Position numbers and translations under genes: made by a program. The notes under the pieces are model-generated. The model ran no database searches. It was not told where the DNA came from and was given only the letters and a program-made list of their open reading frames with translations. From CAVUPF01 sp963777915 (GTDB lineage: Bacteria; Actinomycetota; Thermoleophilia; Solirubrobacterales; 70-9): 64,000 nucleotides of DNA. How positions within the stretch are numbered: the first letter of the stretch is position 1; every line of letters starts with the position of its first letter. This document shows positions 8,256 through 18,888 of the stretch, one piece after another. The DNA lies in the NCBI GenBank assembly GCA_963777915.1, contig CAVZSH010000003.1, positions 186,001 to 250,000 of the forward strand, written 5' to 3'.

Positions 8256-9623
8256 CTACGTCGAGGCTCCTCCAGCCGGCGCAGGGGCGGCCGAGCCGAT
8301 CCCATCGGGGTATCCGAGCGAGGCAACGTCGGACGGGTAGACCTCGTGTCCGTGGACGGCGATGTCTCCTTCCTCCATTTCCTCCTCGGTCATCCGCAGC
8401 GGGACGAACACGCTTATCACTTTCAAAATGATGAACGTAGCGACCGCGCAGAAGACGATCACCCAGAGTGCCGTAAGCGCCTGCCAGCCGAGCAGGTGCA
8501 GGCCGCCGCCCGAGACCAGGCCGTTGAGAATGAATTCGCTGTCCATCGCCTTGTTGGCGAATATCCCCACCAGCAGGCCGCCCGCAAGGCCGGCGAAGCC
8601 GTGCGTGTAGACGACGCCGAGCGTGTCGTCGACGTTGCGGAAGGGCCGCACCCGGCTCAGATAGTTGAGCGCCATGTAGACGATCGTCGCTCCGACTACG
8701 CCGATTATGATCGCGCCCCAGCCGTTCACGAAGCCGGCCGCCGGGGTGATCGCCACGAGCCCGACGATCATTCCGTTGACGCTGCCGATCAGGCTCGGCT
8801 TGCGCCCGGTCGCGTAGTCCCAGGCGACCCAGACCAGGAAGGCAACCGCCGTGCAGAGGTTCGTGTTGAGGACCGCCGCCGAGGCGTCAGGGCTGGCGAG
8901 ATAGGGGTCCCCACCGTTGAAGCCGTTCCAGCCCAGCCACAGCAAACCGGCTCCGATCGCGACCATCGCCAGGTTGTTCGGCGCGTCGATCTCGCGATCA
9001 CGCCGCAGGCGCGGCCCGATCACGGCAGCCGCGACGAAGCCCGATACGCCGGCCGCGAGATGGATCACGTAACCGCCGGAGAAGTCAAGCGCACCGTGCT
9101 GGGCAAAGTAGCCGCCGCCCCAGATCAGGAACGAGTTAACCGTGTAGACGACGCTCGACCAGATCAGCACGAACAGAATCCACGCTTTGAAATTAATCCG
9201 GCCCAGCACCGAGCCGAGGAAGAGGATCGGCGTGATCGCCGCGAACACGAACTGGAAGTAGGCGAGCGTCGAGGTCGGGAAGTGCAGTTCGCCGGCTTCG
9301 CCCAACAGCGGGATTTTTGCCTGGCCCGTCAGCGATGAACTGCTGAGAATCGAGCCGGGCTTGCCCCAGAGGTTGGCGAAGAAGCTGCCGCCGCTTGCCC
9401 CGAAAATGTGCATCGGCGCCCCGAAGCCCATATTGAATGCGAACAGCACCCAGACGATCAGCACCAAGGCAAACGCGATGAAGGCCATCATCATCGAGTT
9501 AACGGACCAGCGTTTCTGCATTACGCCGCCATAGAGGACGACCAGTCCGGGCACGCTCATTAGGCCGACCAGGGTCGCCGCGGTCATCTGCCAGGAGTTG
9601 TCTCCTGTGTCAAGCCAATTCAT
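8256..9623 (-). CDS. amt: ammonium transporter, Amt family
   Basis: 455 aa from ATG 9623 with AAAGGAAA upstream; the longer open frame above it is not needed. About eleven membrane segments. The pore twin histidines are present in GGYVIHLAAGVSG (near residue 190) and VVYTHGFAGLAGG (near residue 345). The N-terminal LVGLMSVPGLVVLYGGVMQK and GWNGFNGG segments are typical. Imports NH4+/NH3. A GlnK/PII gene, usual beside amt, is not adjacent. The 241-bp leader up to the divergent gene holds one small hairpin (CCCTGC/GCAGGG at 9714-9729) and nothing else I can name. Confidence 0.93.
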   Translation of the reverse strand: MNWLDTGDNSWQMTAATLVGLMSVPGLVVLYGGVMQKRWSVNSMMMAFIAFALVLIVWVLFAFNMGFGAPMHIFGASGGSFFANLWGKPGSILSSSSLTGQAKIPLLGEAGELHFPTSTLAYFQFVFAAITPILFLGSVLGRINFKAWILFVLIWSSVVYTVNSFLIWGGGYFAQHGALDFSGGYVIHLAAGVSGFVAAAVIGPRLRRDREIDAPNNLAMVAIGAGLLWLGWNGFNGGDPYLASPDASAAVLNTNLCTAVAFLVWVAWDYATGRKPSLIGSVNGMIVGLVAITPAAGFVNGWGAIIIGVVGATIVYMALNYLSRVRPFRNVDDTLGVVYTHGFAGLAGGLLVGIFANKAMDSEFILNGLVSGGGLHLLGWQALTALWVIVFCAVATFIILKVISVFVPLRMTEEEMEEGDIAVHGHEVYPSDVASLGYPDGIGSAAPAPAGGAST

Positions 9624-9850
9624 CGATCCACTGTTTCCTTTCTTATGGAGAGCAGAGCCGGGTGCACCAAACGCGCCCACCAGGGCATTGGACTCCCGGC
9701 GGGATCGGCGTAACCCTGCCGTCGCAGGGCAGCGGGCACTACGTACAGACGTCTAAAGATCGGCGTGGGCGGTTCGCCATATTGTCGGAACCACGCCTGA
9801 GCCTGGCCGGCCCTCAGGCCGATCGACCGATTGGGCTCGCGGCAGATCGC

Positions 9851-9856
9851 TAACCT
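9851..9856 (+). promoter_or_regulatory. -10 box of leaderless promoter
   Basis: TAACCT, 8 nt before ATG 9865. Confidence 0.45.
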
Positions 9857-9864
9857 GCGCCGCC

Positions 9865-10179
9865 ATGCCGATGGAGGGACACTGGCAGCGCGCCAACACG
9901 CCGCTGCGGCGGCTGGGCAAGCGCGAGCGAAATGTGGCAGTGGCGGCGGTCACGATCACGGCGGTCGCCATGATCGCGCTGGTGTTGGTGACGGCGGGAA
10001 ATACCAGGCCGCCGCTCCGGCGCGGCTGCATCTCTGCGATCGTCCCCGGCATCATGGGAGGGGGCTCGGTCGAAGCCTGCGGAGCGCGGGCGAAGGGCCT
10101 CTGCGCCACGCATGCGACGCTCGATGACCCGGGCTCGCGGGCGATCGAGGAAAGCTGCCGACGCGCCAGGATCGGCTGA
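9865..10179 (+). CDS. small single-pass membrane protein, 104 aa
   Basis: Basic cytoplasmic N-terminus (RRLGKRERN), one membrane segment at about residues 24-45 (VAAVTITAVAMIALVLVTAG), then an outside-facing region with several cysteines (CISAIV, EACGARAKGLCA, ESCRRAR) that could form disulfides. Family not recognised. ATG 9865 is preceded by TAACCT with an 8-nt gap. Confidence 0.6.
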   Translation: MPMEGHWQRANTPLRRLGKRERNVAVAAVTITAVAMIALVLVTAGNTRPPLRRGCISAIVPGIMGGGSVEACGARAKGLCATHATLDDPGSRAIEESCRRARIG

Positions 10180-10193
10180 GCCGCGCTACTCCG

Positions 10194-12194
10194 CTACTTG
10201 CCGCTCCAGCGCGGGGTGCGCTTACCGAGGAAGGCGGCGATCCCCTCCTTGGCGTCCTCGCTGGCAAAAGCGGCGGCGAAGCCCCGCTTCTCGGCCTCGA
10301 TCCCCTCGTCGAGATCCCCCTTGTGGGAGACGAGCTTGATCTGCTCGACCGCGATCGGCGCCTGGGCAGCGAGCTTGCGACCCCACATCAGCGCCGTCTC
10401 GAACAGCTCGTGGTCGGGCACGACCCGGTTTACGAGTCCGAACTCGAGCGCCTCCTCGGCGGGGATCGCGTCGCCTATCAGGTTCATCTCCAGCGCTTTG
10501 TTAGGGCCGATAAGGCGCGCCAGCCGCTGGGTGCCGCCGAAGCCGGGAATGATCCCCAGCTTGATCTCCGGCTGGCCGAAGACGGCCGCCTCAGCGGCGA
10601 TCCGCACGTCGCAGGCCATCGCGAGCTCGCAGCCGCCGCCGAAGGCGAGTGCGTTGACGGCGGCGATCGTCGCCACCCGGGCCTGGCCAAAGTCACGCAG
10701 CAGAGCGTGGGCGGTGTGGATCAGCTCCTCGCCGCCGGCCTCATCCATCTGGGTAAAGGCCTTGATGTCGGCGCCGGCCGAGAAGACGATCGGCACCGAG
10801 GAGGCGATCACCATCGCCCCTACCTCGCCGGAGGAGTTGACCTTCCCCCAGACTGCCTTCAGGTCGCGGATCACGTCGGGGGAGACGGCGTTCATCGGCG
10901 CGTTGGCGAGCCAGGCGATCGCGATCTCGCCACGGGTCTCCAGCTTGACGGTGTCGGCCTGCTCGCCCTCATCGGGCTGGGGGTAGGGGTAAAAGCCCTG
11001 TCCGGATTTCAGCCCGAGACGGCCCTGGGCGACCAGGCGCCTGAGAATGAGCGGGGCCGCGAAGCGCTCCCCGTGCTTCTCCTCGAGCCGCTCGATCTGC
11101 TCGAGCACGGAGTCGAGCCCTTCGACGTCGGCTTTCCAGAACGGCGGCAGCAGCCCGCGGCGCGGGTCAAGGCCGGCACCGGCCATCATCCCGACGTCGA
11201 TGTCGCGAGCCGAGCAGACGCCCTCCTCGATCAGCTTGCAGGCCTCGATCAGTGCCCTGCTGCTGAACAGCGCGACCAGCTCCTCGGCGTCGGGATCGGC
11301 CTCGCCGGGAATTGCCTGCTCGCCGTCCTTGAAGAATCCTTCTCCACCGCTCTTGGCGCCGAGCTTGCCGTCGGCGACGAGCCGCTTCAGGCCCTGGTGG
11401 ACGTAGAAGGTCTCCCCGTAGGAGTCGCTGAGATGCTCGGCGACGTGCAGGACGGTGTCGAGCCCCAACAGGTCGGTGAGGAAGAAGGGGCCCATCGGCG
11501 CCACCTGGGCGGCGGCGATCGCCTCATCGATCGCCTTCAGCGAGAGGCCCTGCTCCTCCTGGGCGCGCCAGACCTCGCCGATCGTCGCCATCAGGATGCG
11601 GTTGACGACGAAGCCGGGGACCTCGCCGCAGACGATCGGCTGCTTTTTGATCGCCTGGGCGAAGTTGTAGGAGGCGGTGGCCGTCTCGGGCGAGGTGTCC
11701 TCGCCGACGATCACCTCGACCAGCGGCATCACCGAGGCCGGATAGAAGAAGTGGAAGCCGATCACCTTGTCGGGCCGCAGCGTCGTTTCCCCCATCTCGG
11801 TTATTGAGAGCGAGGAGGTATTGGAGGCGAGGATCGCGTGGCCTGGAGTAACGGCGTCCAGCTCCGCAAAGACGGCCTGCTTGATCTCCATCCTCTCCGG
11901 TACCGCCTCGATCACGAAGTCCACGTCGCCGAACTCCTCATAGCTGGTCGCGCCGACGATCAGGGACATCACCTCCGCGAGGCGAGCGTCGGCCTGCTCG
12001 GGGGTCAGCTTCTCCTTCTTGACCAGACGGGAGAGCTGGCCCTCGGTGACGACCCGTGCTTTCTCGACCGCTGCATCGACGAACTCGCGGTCGATGTCTT
12101 TGACGACGACAGGGATGTCGGCCGCGGCGATCGCCTGGGCGATCTCACCGCCCATGGTGCCGCCGCCGACGACGGCGGCCTTGGAAACGAACAT
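10194..12194 (-). CDS. 3-hydroxyacyl-CoA dehydrogenase / enoyl-CoA hydratase fusion
   Basis: 666 aa from ATG 12194, set by GGAGG 10 nt upstream; a much longer frame above it is rejected. Residues 1-190 are the NAD-binding half (AAVVGGGTMGGEIAQAI, ASNTSSLSITEM, GFHFFYPASVMPL with the catalytic His). Residues about 190-390 hold the dehydrogenase C-terminal helices, seemingly in two copies. Residues about 405-660 are a crotonase (FSAGADIKAF, ALAFGGGCELAMACD and FGQPEIKLGIIPGFGGTQR with both active-site Glu). This dehydrogenase-first order is opposite to E. coli FadB and like archaeal crotonyl-CoA hydratase/3-hydroxybutyryl-CoA dehydrogenases. Acts in beta-oxidation or a related acyl-CoA path. 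Confidence 0.9.
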   Translation of the reverse strand: MFVSKAAVVGGGTMGGEIAQAIAAADIPVVVKDIDREFVDAAVEKARVVTEGQLSRLVKKEKLTPEQADARLAEVMSLIVGATSYEEFGDVDFVIEAVPERMEIKQAVFAELDAVTPGHAILASNTSSLSITEMGETTLRPDKVIGFHFFYPASVMPLVEVIVGEDTSPETATASYNFAQAIKKQPIVCGEVPGFVVNRILMATIGEVWRAQEEQGLSLKAIDEAIAAAQVAPMGPFFLTDLLGLDTVLHVAEHLSDSYGETFYVHQGLKRLVADGKLGAKSGGEGFFKDGEQAIPGEADPDAEELVALFSSRALIEACKLIEEGVCSARDIDVGMMAGAGLDPRRGLLPPFWKADVEGLDSVLEQIERLEEKHGERFAAPLILRRLVAQGRLGLKSGQGFYPYPQPDEGEQADTVKLETRGEIAIAWLANAPMNAVSPDVIRDLKAVWGKVNSSGEVGAMVIASSVPIVFSAGADIKAFTQMDEAGGEELIHTAHALLRDFGQARVATIAAVNALAFGGGCELAMACDVRIAAEAAVFGQPEIKLGIIPGFGGTQRLARLIGPNKALEMNLIGDAIPAEEALEFGLVNRVVPDHELFETALMWGRKLAAQAPIAVEQIKLVSHKGDLDEGIEAEKRGFAAAFASEDAKEGIAAFLGKRTPRWSGK

Positions 12195-12307
12195 TGCTGG
12201 TAGGTCCTCCGGGATTCTTGGCTTTGCGATGCGGCACTTGGCCGCGGGAGGCCGCAGGCTACCGGTAAAGCACCGACCGCCATCCGGGACAAGGCGGCGC
12301 GCCGAAC

Positions 12308-12325
12308 GTTGTACCCGCGTACAAC
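12308..12325. promoter_or_regulatory. palindromic operator candidate between fatty-acid fusion and glutamine synthetase genes
   Basis: GTTGTAC-CCGC-GTACAAC, perfect 7-bp arms around a 4-bp centre, about 114 bp from both divergent start codons. The symmetry fits a dimeric repressor; which gene it controls is unknown. Confidence 0.5.
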
Positions 12326-12438
12326 TCGCCGACCCTGCGCTGCCATTAGGCTGCTCTGGCTCTTCGTATGGGAAGTGAGACCGGTAATCGAACGCGCCCA
12401 GGACTTGGGCGCGCTGCCAAGTGAGGACCAACCAAGCG

Positions 12439-14578
<2,140 letters not shown>

Positions 14579-14586
<8 letters not shown>

Positions 14587-14755
14587 GCGGGGGCTGCGGC
14601 TCGTCCTCTTCCTCTTCGTCGTGATCGCGCACCGAGCGGATGATGATGTAGCCGACCGCGATCAGGCCGACGATCGGGATCAGGCCGGCCCCGACCACGG
14701 CCGGCCAGGCCTCGAGGGCAAGCGACAGCGCGGCGATGATTGGGAGTGCCGTCAT
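14579..14755 (-). CDS. 58-aa membrane peptide with acidic tail
   Basis: ATG 14755 to TGA 14579. The peptide has a hydrophobic stretch over residues 4-39 (GAGLIPIVGLIAVGYIIIR), enough for one or two membrane passes, and then an acidic/proline tail (RDHDEEEEDEPQPPPT). Supporting its reality, TATCCT stands 7 nt before the ATG and GC-rich codon positions fit the frame. Family not recognised. Confidence 0.55.
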
Positions 14756-14762
14756 ACAGCCC

Positions 14763-14768
14763 AGGATA
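14763..14768 (-). promoter_or_regulatory. -10 box of leaderless promoter
   Basis: TATCCT on the minus strand, 7 nt before ATG 14755. Confidence 0.4.
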
Positions 14769-14779
14769 CGGCGAGTTGG

Positions 14780-16255
14780 CTAAGGTCCGGCAGCGGCGGC
14801 GAGCGGCAGTCCCGAGGGCGGCCCCCGCTCGCTTACCCTCATCCCCAAGCCGCCCTGCGGCGAAAGCGTGGGCATCTGGCGGACAGTCATCGTGCGGCCG
14901 GGCAGCGCGTCGAGCCGCAGTCGCTGCAGCAGCATCGTCGCCACCAGCTTCACCTCGGTCTGACCGAAGCGTTTGCCGATGCAGATGCGCTGGCCACCGC
15001 CGAAGGGCACGTAGGCACCGCGTGGCAAGGCGGCCTTGCGCTCGCGGGTGAAGCGCTCGGGGATGAACGCCTCGGGGTCGGGGAAGACCTCCGGGATACG
15101 GTGGCTGGCCCAGGAGCAGTAGTTGACGTAGGCCCCCATGGGCACGGTATAGCCGCCGAACTCGAACTCACGTACGGCGCGACGCGGGCCGATCCAGGCT
15201 GGCGGATAGAGACGCAGCACCTCGTCGAGGACCATGTCGAGGTATGACATCTCCCGCTCGAGCTGGTCGAGCGTGGGGACGCCGCCGCCGAGCACCCGGT
15301 CCTGCTCCTCGCAGAGCTGCGCAAGAGCCTCCGGGTGTCGGGCCAGCTCATGCATCATGAAGGTGAGGGTGGAGGTGGAGGTGTCGTGACCAGCGAACAT
15401 CAGGGTCATCACCTGGTCGCGGACCTCGCGGTCGGTGAATGCCTCCCCCGCCTCGCCGCGGGCACCGAGCAGGAGGCTGAGGACGTCGCGGCTGTGCGGG
15501 TTGGGCTCGGCGCGGCGGTGGTCGATCTCGCCGAAGACGATCTGATCGAGCACGGCGCGCGAAGTGACCATCTTGCGCCATGGAGAACCCGGGCCGCGCA
15601 GCAGGCGCAGCGCGAAGTCGATCCCATAGAAGCCGAGGGCGCGCTCGAAGTGCTCGGCGGCGGCGGCGCCCTTGCCGCCGTCGTCGGGATCGAGCCCGAG
15701 TAGCGCCCGCATCGCGATTCGCATCGCTAGATTTCGCATCCAGGCATAGAGGTCGAGCACCTCGCCTCGCCGCAGGCGAGAGATTGCCGCCTCGGCCTCG
15801 GCGCTCATCGACTCCAGCATCGCGGTCACCTGCTCGCGATGGAATGCGGGCATCATGATCTCCCGAGCTCGATCGTGGTAGGCGTCATCGATCGTCAACA
15901 GGCCGTCGCCGAGCAGGGGGATCAGGTCGCCAAAGCTGCCCTCACGCCAATGGAAGTTCTCCGGGTGGGCGACGGTGACGAAGTGGTTAGCCTCGGGACC
16001 AAGCATGAAGACGCTGCGGGAGTGAAGAACCCGAAGGCTGAAGATCGGCCCGTGCTCCTCATAACAGGCAAGAAGGATCGGCAGCGGATCGCGAACGATC
16101 TGTCGGGTTCGGGAGAAGCTGAAATCTCCGGGGCCCGGAGGAAACCTGCCACGGCCGCGCCACTCGGCGAGCACGTCGCCGGCCAGCCGCCGCATCGGGT
16201 TGGCGGACAGCTGCTTAGGACGGGCGACCGGCGCTGCGGTGTCGATTGCAGGCAT
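14780..16255 (-). CDS. cytochrome P450
   Basis: 491 aa. I-helix motif AGHDTSTSTLTF, ExxR in EVLRLYPPAW, PERF region FIPERFTRERK, and heme loop FGGGQRICIGKRFGQ with the Cys ligand are all intact. No membrane anchor. Overall style (HPENFHWREGSFGDLIPLLG near the N-terminus) resembles the CYP102/4-like bacterial fatty-acid or terpene hydroxylases, but the substrate is unknown and no ferredoxin or reductase gene is adjacent. ATG 16255 is preferred to an ATG 13 codons earlier because TAGCAT lies 8 nt before it. Confidence 0.92.
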   Translation of the reverse strand: MPAIDTAAPVARPKQLSANPMRRLAGDVLAEWRGRGRFPPGPGDFSFSRTRQIVRDPLPILLACYEEHGPIFSLRVLHSRSVFMLGPEANHFVTVAHPENFHWREGSFGDLIPLLGDGLLTIDDAYHDRAREIMMPAFHREQVTAMLESMSAEAEAAISRLRRGEVLDLYAWMRNLAMRIAMRALLGLDPDDGGKGAAAAEHFERALGFYGIDFALRLLRGPGSPWRKMVTSRAVLDQIVFGEIDHRRAEPNPHSRDVLSLLLGARGEAGEAFTDREVRDQVMTLMFAGHDTSTSTLTFMMHELARHPEALAQLCEEQDRVLGGGVPTLDQLEREMSYLDMVLDEVLRLYPPAWIGPRRAVREFEFGGYTVPMGAYVNYCSWASHRIPEVFPDPEAFIPERFTRERKAALPRGAYVPFGGGQRICIGKRFGQTEVKLVATMLLQRLRLDALPGRTMTVRQMPTLSPQGGLGMRVSERGPPSGLPLAAAAGP

Positions 16256-16263
16256 CGCGTGGG

Positions 16264-16269
16264 ATGCTA
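16264..16269 (-). promoter_or_regulatory. -10 box deciding the P450 start
   Basis: TAGCAT on the minus strand, 8 nt before ATG 16255; lies inside the coding region if the earlier ATG were used. Confidence 0.45.
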
Positions 16270-16323
16270 GTTGGCTGAGCAGCCAGACCGTCATACGGCG
16301 CGACAGTGACCAGTAAGAGCGTC

Positions 16324-17313
16324 TCAGCTACCGGGGCTCGCCGTGGCCGCGAGCTGGCCGCAGGCCGCGTCTATGTCGCGACCGCGGGTGAGGCGGACGG
16401 TAGCGGTGAGGCGATGCTCGGCGAGGATCGCGCGGAAGCGCTCGATCTGCTCCGGGGAGGAGCCGTCATAGGAGCCAGTCGGGTTATAGGGGATCAGATT
16501 GACCTTGTAGGAACGTGGGTCGAGAAGGGCGGCAAGCTGACGTGCGTGCGCGGGACGGTCGTTGACTCCGGCAAGCATCACGTACTCGACGAATACCTTG
16601 CGGCGGCGGCGCGCCCCGTAGCGCTGGCAGGCGGCAAGCACCTCGGCAAGCGGGTAGCGGTCGTTGACCGGCATCAGCGAGGAGCGCAGCTCGTCGTTGG
16701 GGGCATGCAGCGAAAGCGCCAGGGAAACCGGCATCTCACACTCGGCGAGGCGGTCGATGCCCGGCACCCAGCCGACCGTCGAGATCGCGGTGCGCCGGTG
16801 AGTGACGCCGAGATCCGGCAGCCGCTCGCAGGCACCGAGAACCGCATCGAGGTTCATCATCGGCTCGCCCATCCCCATGAAGACGGCGTGGTCGATCCTC
16901 TCGACGCGTCGGAAGTGAAGCGCCTGGTCGAGTATCTCATCGGCGCTGAGGTTGCGACCGAACCTCATCTGCCCCGTGGCGCAGAAGGTGCAGGTAAGCG
17001 GGCAGCCCGACTGAGAGGAGAGGCAAACCGAGCGGCGAGCGTCGCGGTAGCGCATCAGCACCGCCTCAAGCGGCCGCCCATCGGCAGTGTCGAAGAGGAC
17101 CTTGACCGTACCGTCGTCGGATCTCGCCTCTTTGTGGACGGCGAGCGTCGAGAGCGGCACCAGCTCGGTGAGCTGCTCCCGAAGCGCCGCCGGAAGATTG
17201 CTCATCTCCTCATAGGACCGTGCCCCGCGCGCGACCCACTCCCACACCTGGGAAGCACGGTAGCCGGGTCCACCGGCTTCGGTGAGGGTCCTTTCGAGCA
17301 GCGATCGGTCCAC
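16324..17313 (-). CDS. rlmN: 23S rRNA A2503 / tRNA A37 C2-methyltransferase RlmN
   Basis: 329 aa, GTG start. Radical-SAM cluster CPLTCTFCATGQ (about residue 105) and the C-terminal methyl-carrying Cys in DIDAACGQLA are present, as are GMGEPMMNLDAV and SLHAPNDELRSSLMPV. Methylates adenosine 2503 of 23S rRNA using SAM and a 4Fe-4S cluster. TACACT lies 6 nt before the GTG, a leaderless arrangement. Separated from the upstream YdeI-like gene by 21 bp. Confidence 0.95.
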   Translation of the reverse strand: MDRSLLERTLTEAGGPGYRASQVWEWVARGARSYEEMSNLPAALREQLTELVPLSTLAVHKEARSDDGTVKVLFDTADGRPLEAVLMRYRDARRSVCLSSQSGCPLTCTFCATGQMRFGRNLSADEILDQALHFRRVERIDHAVFMGMGEPMMNLDAVLGACERLPDLGVTHRRTAISTVGWVPGIDRLAECEMPVSLALSLHAPNDELRSSLMPVNDRYPLAEVLAACQRYGARRRRKVFVEYVMLAGVNDRPAHARQLAALLDPRSYKVNLIPYNPTGSYDGSSPEQIERFRAILAEHRLTATVRLTRGRDIDAACGQLAATASPGS

Positions 17314-17334
17314 CAGGCGAGTGTAGGGCGGTGG

Positions 17335-17916
17335 CTAGGGCTGCTCGTGGATCTTCTCACCTCTCTCGAGCATGCCGACGAACTTGCGCAGCCGCAGCTC
17401 CCGAGTCTCGGACTTCTTCGCGTCGTTCAGCCGGTAGATGATCGCGTAGCGGTTGGAGCTGTCGAGGTTGGAGAAGAACTCACGCGCAACCGGGTTTCGG
17501 TCGAGCTCGCGCGCCAGATCGCTGGGTACCCTGGCGCTTCGCTGACCCTCGTATGCCGCCTCCCAGCGACCGTCGGCTCTAGCGGCCTCGACCTCGGCCA
17601 TGCCCGCGGCCCGCATCGCCCCAGCCGCAATCAGCTCTTCGGCCCTGTCGCGGTTGATCCGCGACCACTTCCCACGCGGCCGCCGCGGCGTGAGCCGTTG
17701 CAGGAAGTGCTTCTCATCAAAGCGCCGCTTCTGACTGTCGATCCAACCGAAGCAGAGCGCCAACTCCAGCGCCTCGTAGTAGGTGACGCTCTTCACGCCG
17801 GACTCCTTCTTGGCGATCTTCAGCCAAATGCCCTGCGAGGTGGCGTGGCGCTCTTCCAGCCATGCCTCAAGCTCAACGGGCGAGGCAAAGAGAGCGATCG
17901 GCAGCTCCTCAGGCAT
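17335..17916 (-). CDS. YdeI/OmpD-associated (OmdA) family protein
   Basis: 193 aa. Family hallmarks are the start ELPIALFASPVELEAWLEE, GIWLKIAKKESG, TYYEALELALCFGWIDSQ and FLQRLTPRRPRGKWS. Members are soluble and of uncertain function (linked to peptide or bacteriocin resistance in some bacteria). Same strand as rlmN, just upstream, and may be read with it. Confidence 0.8.
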   Translation of the reverse strand: MPEELPIALFASPVELEAWLEERHATSQGIWLKIAKKESGVKSVTYYEALELALCFGWIDSQKRRFDEKHFLQRLTPRRPRGKWSRINRDRAEELIAAGAMRAAGMAEVEAARADGRWEAAYEGQRSARVPSDLARELDRNPVAREFFSNLDSSNRYAIIYRLNDAKKSETRELRLRKFVGMLERGEKIHEQP

Positions 17917-18009
17917 GGACCCAGATCATCGCCGAATGCCTCAGCCGGGGCACGTCGATGGCTATGGTCACTGACGCAGCGCACAATCCGCAATTGTCTG
18001 GAGGCTCAG

Positions 18010-18408
18010 ATGGCAGAGATTCCCGCAGAGGCACGACACCTGCTGGGTGGCAAGAACTTCGCCCACGTCGCGACGGTGATGGAGGACGGCTCTCCGCAAG
18101 TCTCACCGGTCTGGGTCGACTCCGAGGACGGGCTTGTTGTCTTCAACACGGCCGAGGGCCGCTTGAAGCCAAAGAACCTACGGCACGACCCGCGAGTGGC
18201 GATCTCGATCACCAACCCGGAGAACCCCTATGAGAGCCTGCTGATCCGCGGCCGAGCGGTCGAGCTCACCCACGAGGGGGCCGACGAGCACATCGACGCG
18301 CTGGCGAAGCGCTACATGGGCGTCGAGGAGTACCCGCTTCGCCAGCCCGGTGAAGTCCGGGTGATCGTCAAGGTCGAGCCGGAGCGCGTCCAGCACATGG
18401 CGCCATAG
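18010..18408 (+). CDS. PPOX-class flavin/F420-dependent oxidoreductase fold protein
   Basis: 132 aa. Split beta-barrel of the pyridoxamine-oxidase-like family: NFAHVATVMEDGSPQVSPVW, RLKPKNLRHDPRVAISI and SLLIRGRAVELTHEG. This short form in Actinobacteria usually binds F420 or a flavin and may reduce or detoxify small molecules. Start set by GGAGG at 18000-18004, 5 nt before ATG 18010; a long open frame continues upstream but is antisense to rlmN. Confidence 0.85.
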   Translation: MAEIPAEARHLLGGKNFAHVATVMEDGSPQVSPVWVDSEDGLVVFNTAEGRLKPKNLRHDPRVAISITNPENPYESLLIRGRAVELTHEGADEHIDALAKRYMGVEEYPLRQPGEVRVIVKVEPERVQHMAP

Positions 18409-18429
18409 GCGACTTCGACCGGATTCGAC

Positions 18430-18888
18430 TCAGCGTCGCATCTGCCTGATGCGGCTGCCGGCAAACCCCGCCCAGGCGCGAGGACGCCGTGCCACGGTCA
18501 GCGCCAGCGCCAGCGAGTCGAAGAAGGTGTCGCGCTCGGTCGCAAGGCCGTCCTCGCCGAGTGTGAAGCGATCGACTCCTCGCCAGGAAACGGGGCCGCC
18601 AGCCGCGGTTCCCGACGCGGTGAACTCGATCAGGACGCCGTCTTCCGTCGCCCCCCAGCGATGGACCTCGGCGGTCAGGTCCGGGATCAGCCTGAAGAGG
18701 TCGGCAAAAGCCTGCTCGCCTTCGGCCAGGGTGTTGGTGGTCGGCACCATTGGCGCTGAGAGCCGTACCCGCTCGGCCAACACGGTGCCGAGTCGCTCCG
18801 GCGCCGGCGCCCGCCAGAACTCCGCGAAGCGGCGGACGAAGTCCGCCGCCACCTCCCCCCTCATCCCGTCCTGGTCGGGGCGGCTCAT
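18430..18888 (-). CDS. SnoaL-like / NTF2-fold protein
   Basis: 152 aa with the cone-shaped NTF2 pattern: an N-terminal helix (FVRRFAEFWRAPAPERL), RLSAPMVPTTNTLAEG, and the strand VLIEFTASGTAAGGPVSWRG. Possibly a small hydrolase or isomerase. Its ATG overlaps the TetR stop by 4 bp (ATGA), so the two are translationally coupled and the TetR protein probably controls it. Confidence 0.75.
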   Translation of the reverse strand: MSRPDQDGMRGEVAADFVRRFAEFWRAPAPERLGTVLAERVRLSAPMVPTTNTLAEGEQAFADLFRLIPDLTAEVHRWGATEDGVLIEFTASGTAAGGPVSWRGVDRFTLGEDGLATERDTFFDSLALALTVARRPRAWAGFAGSRIRQMRR

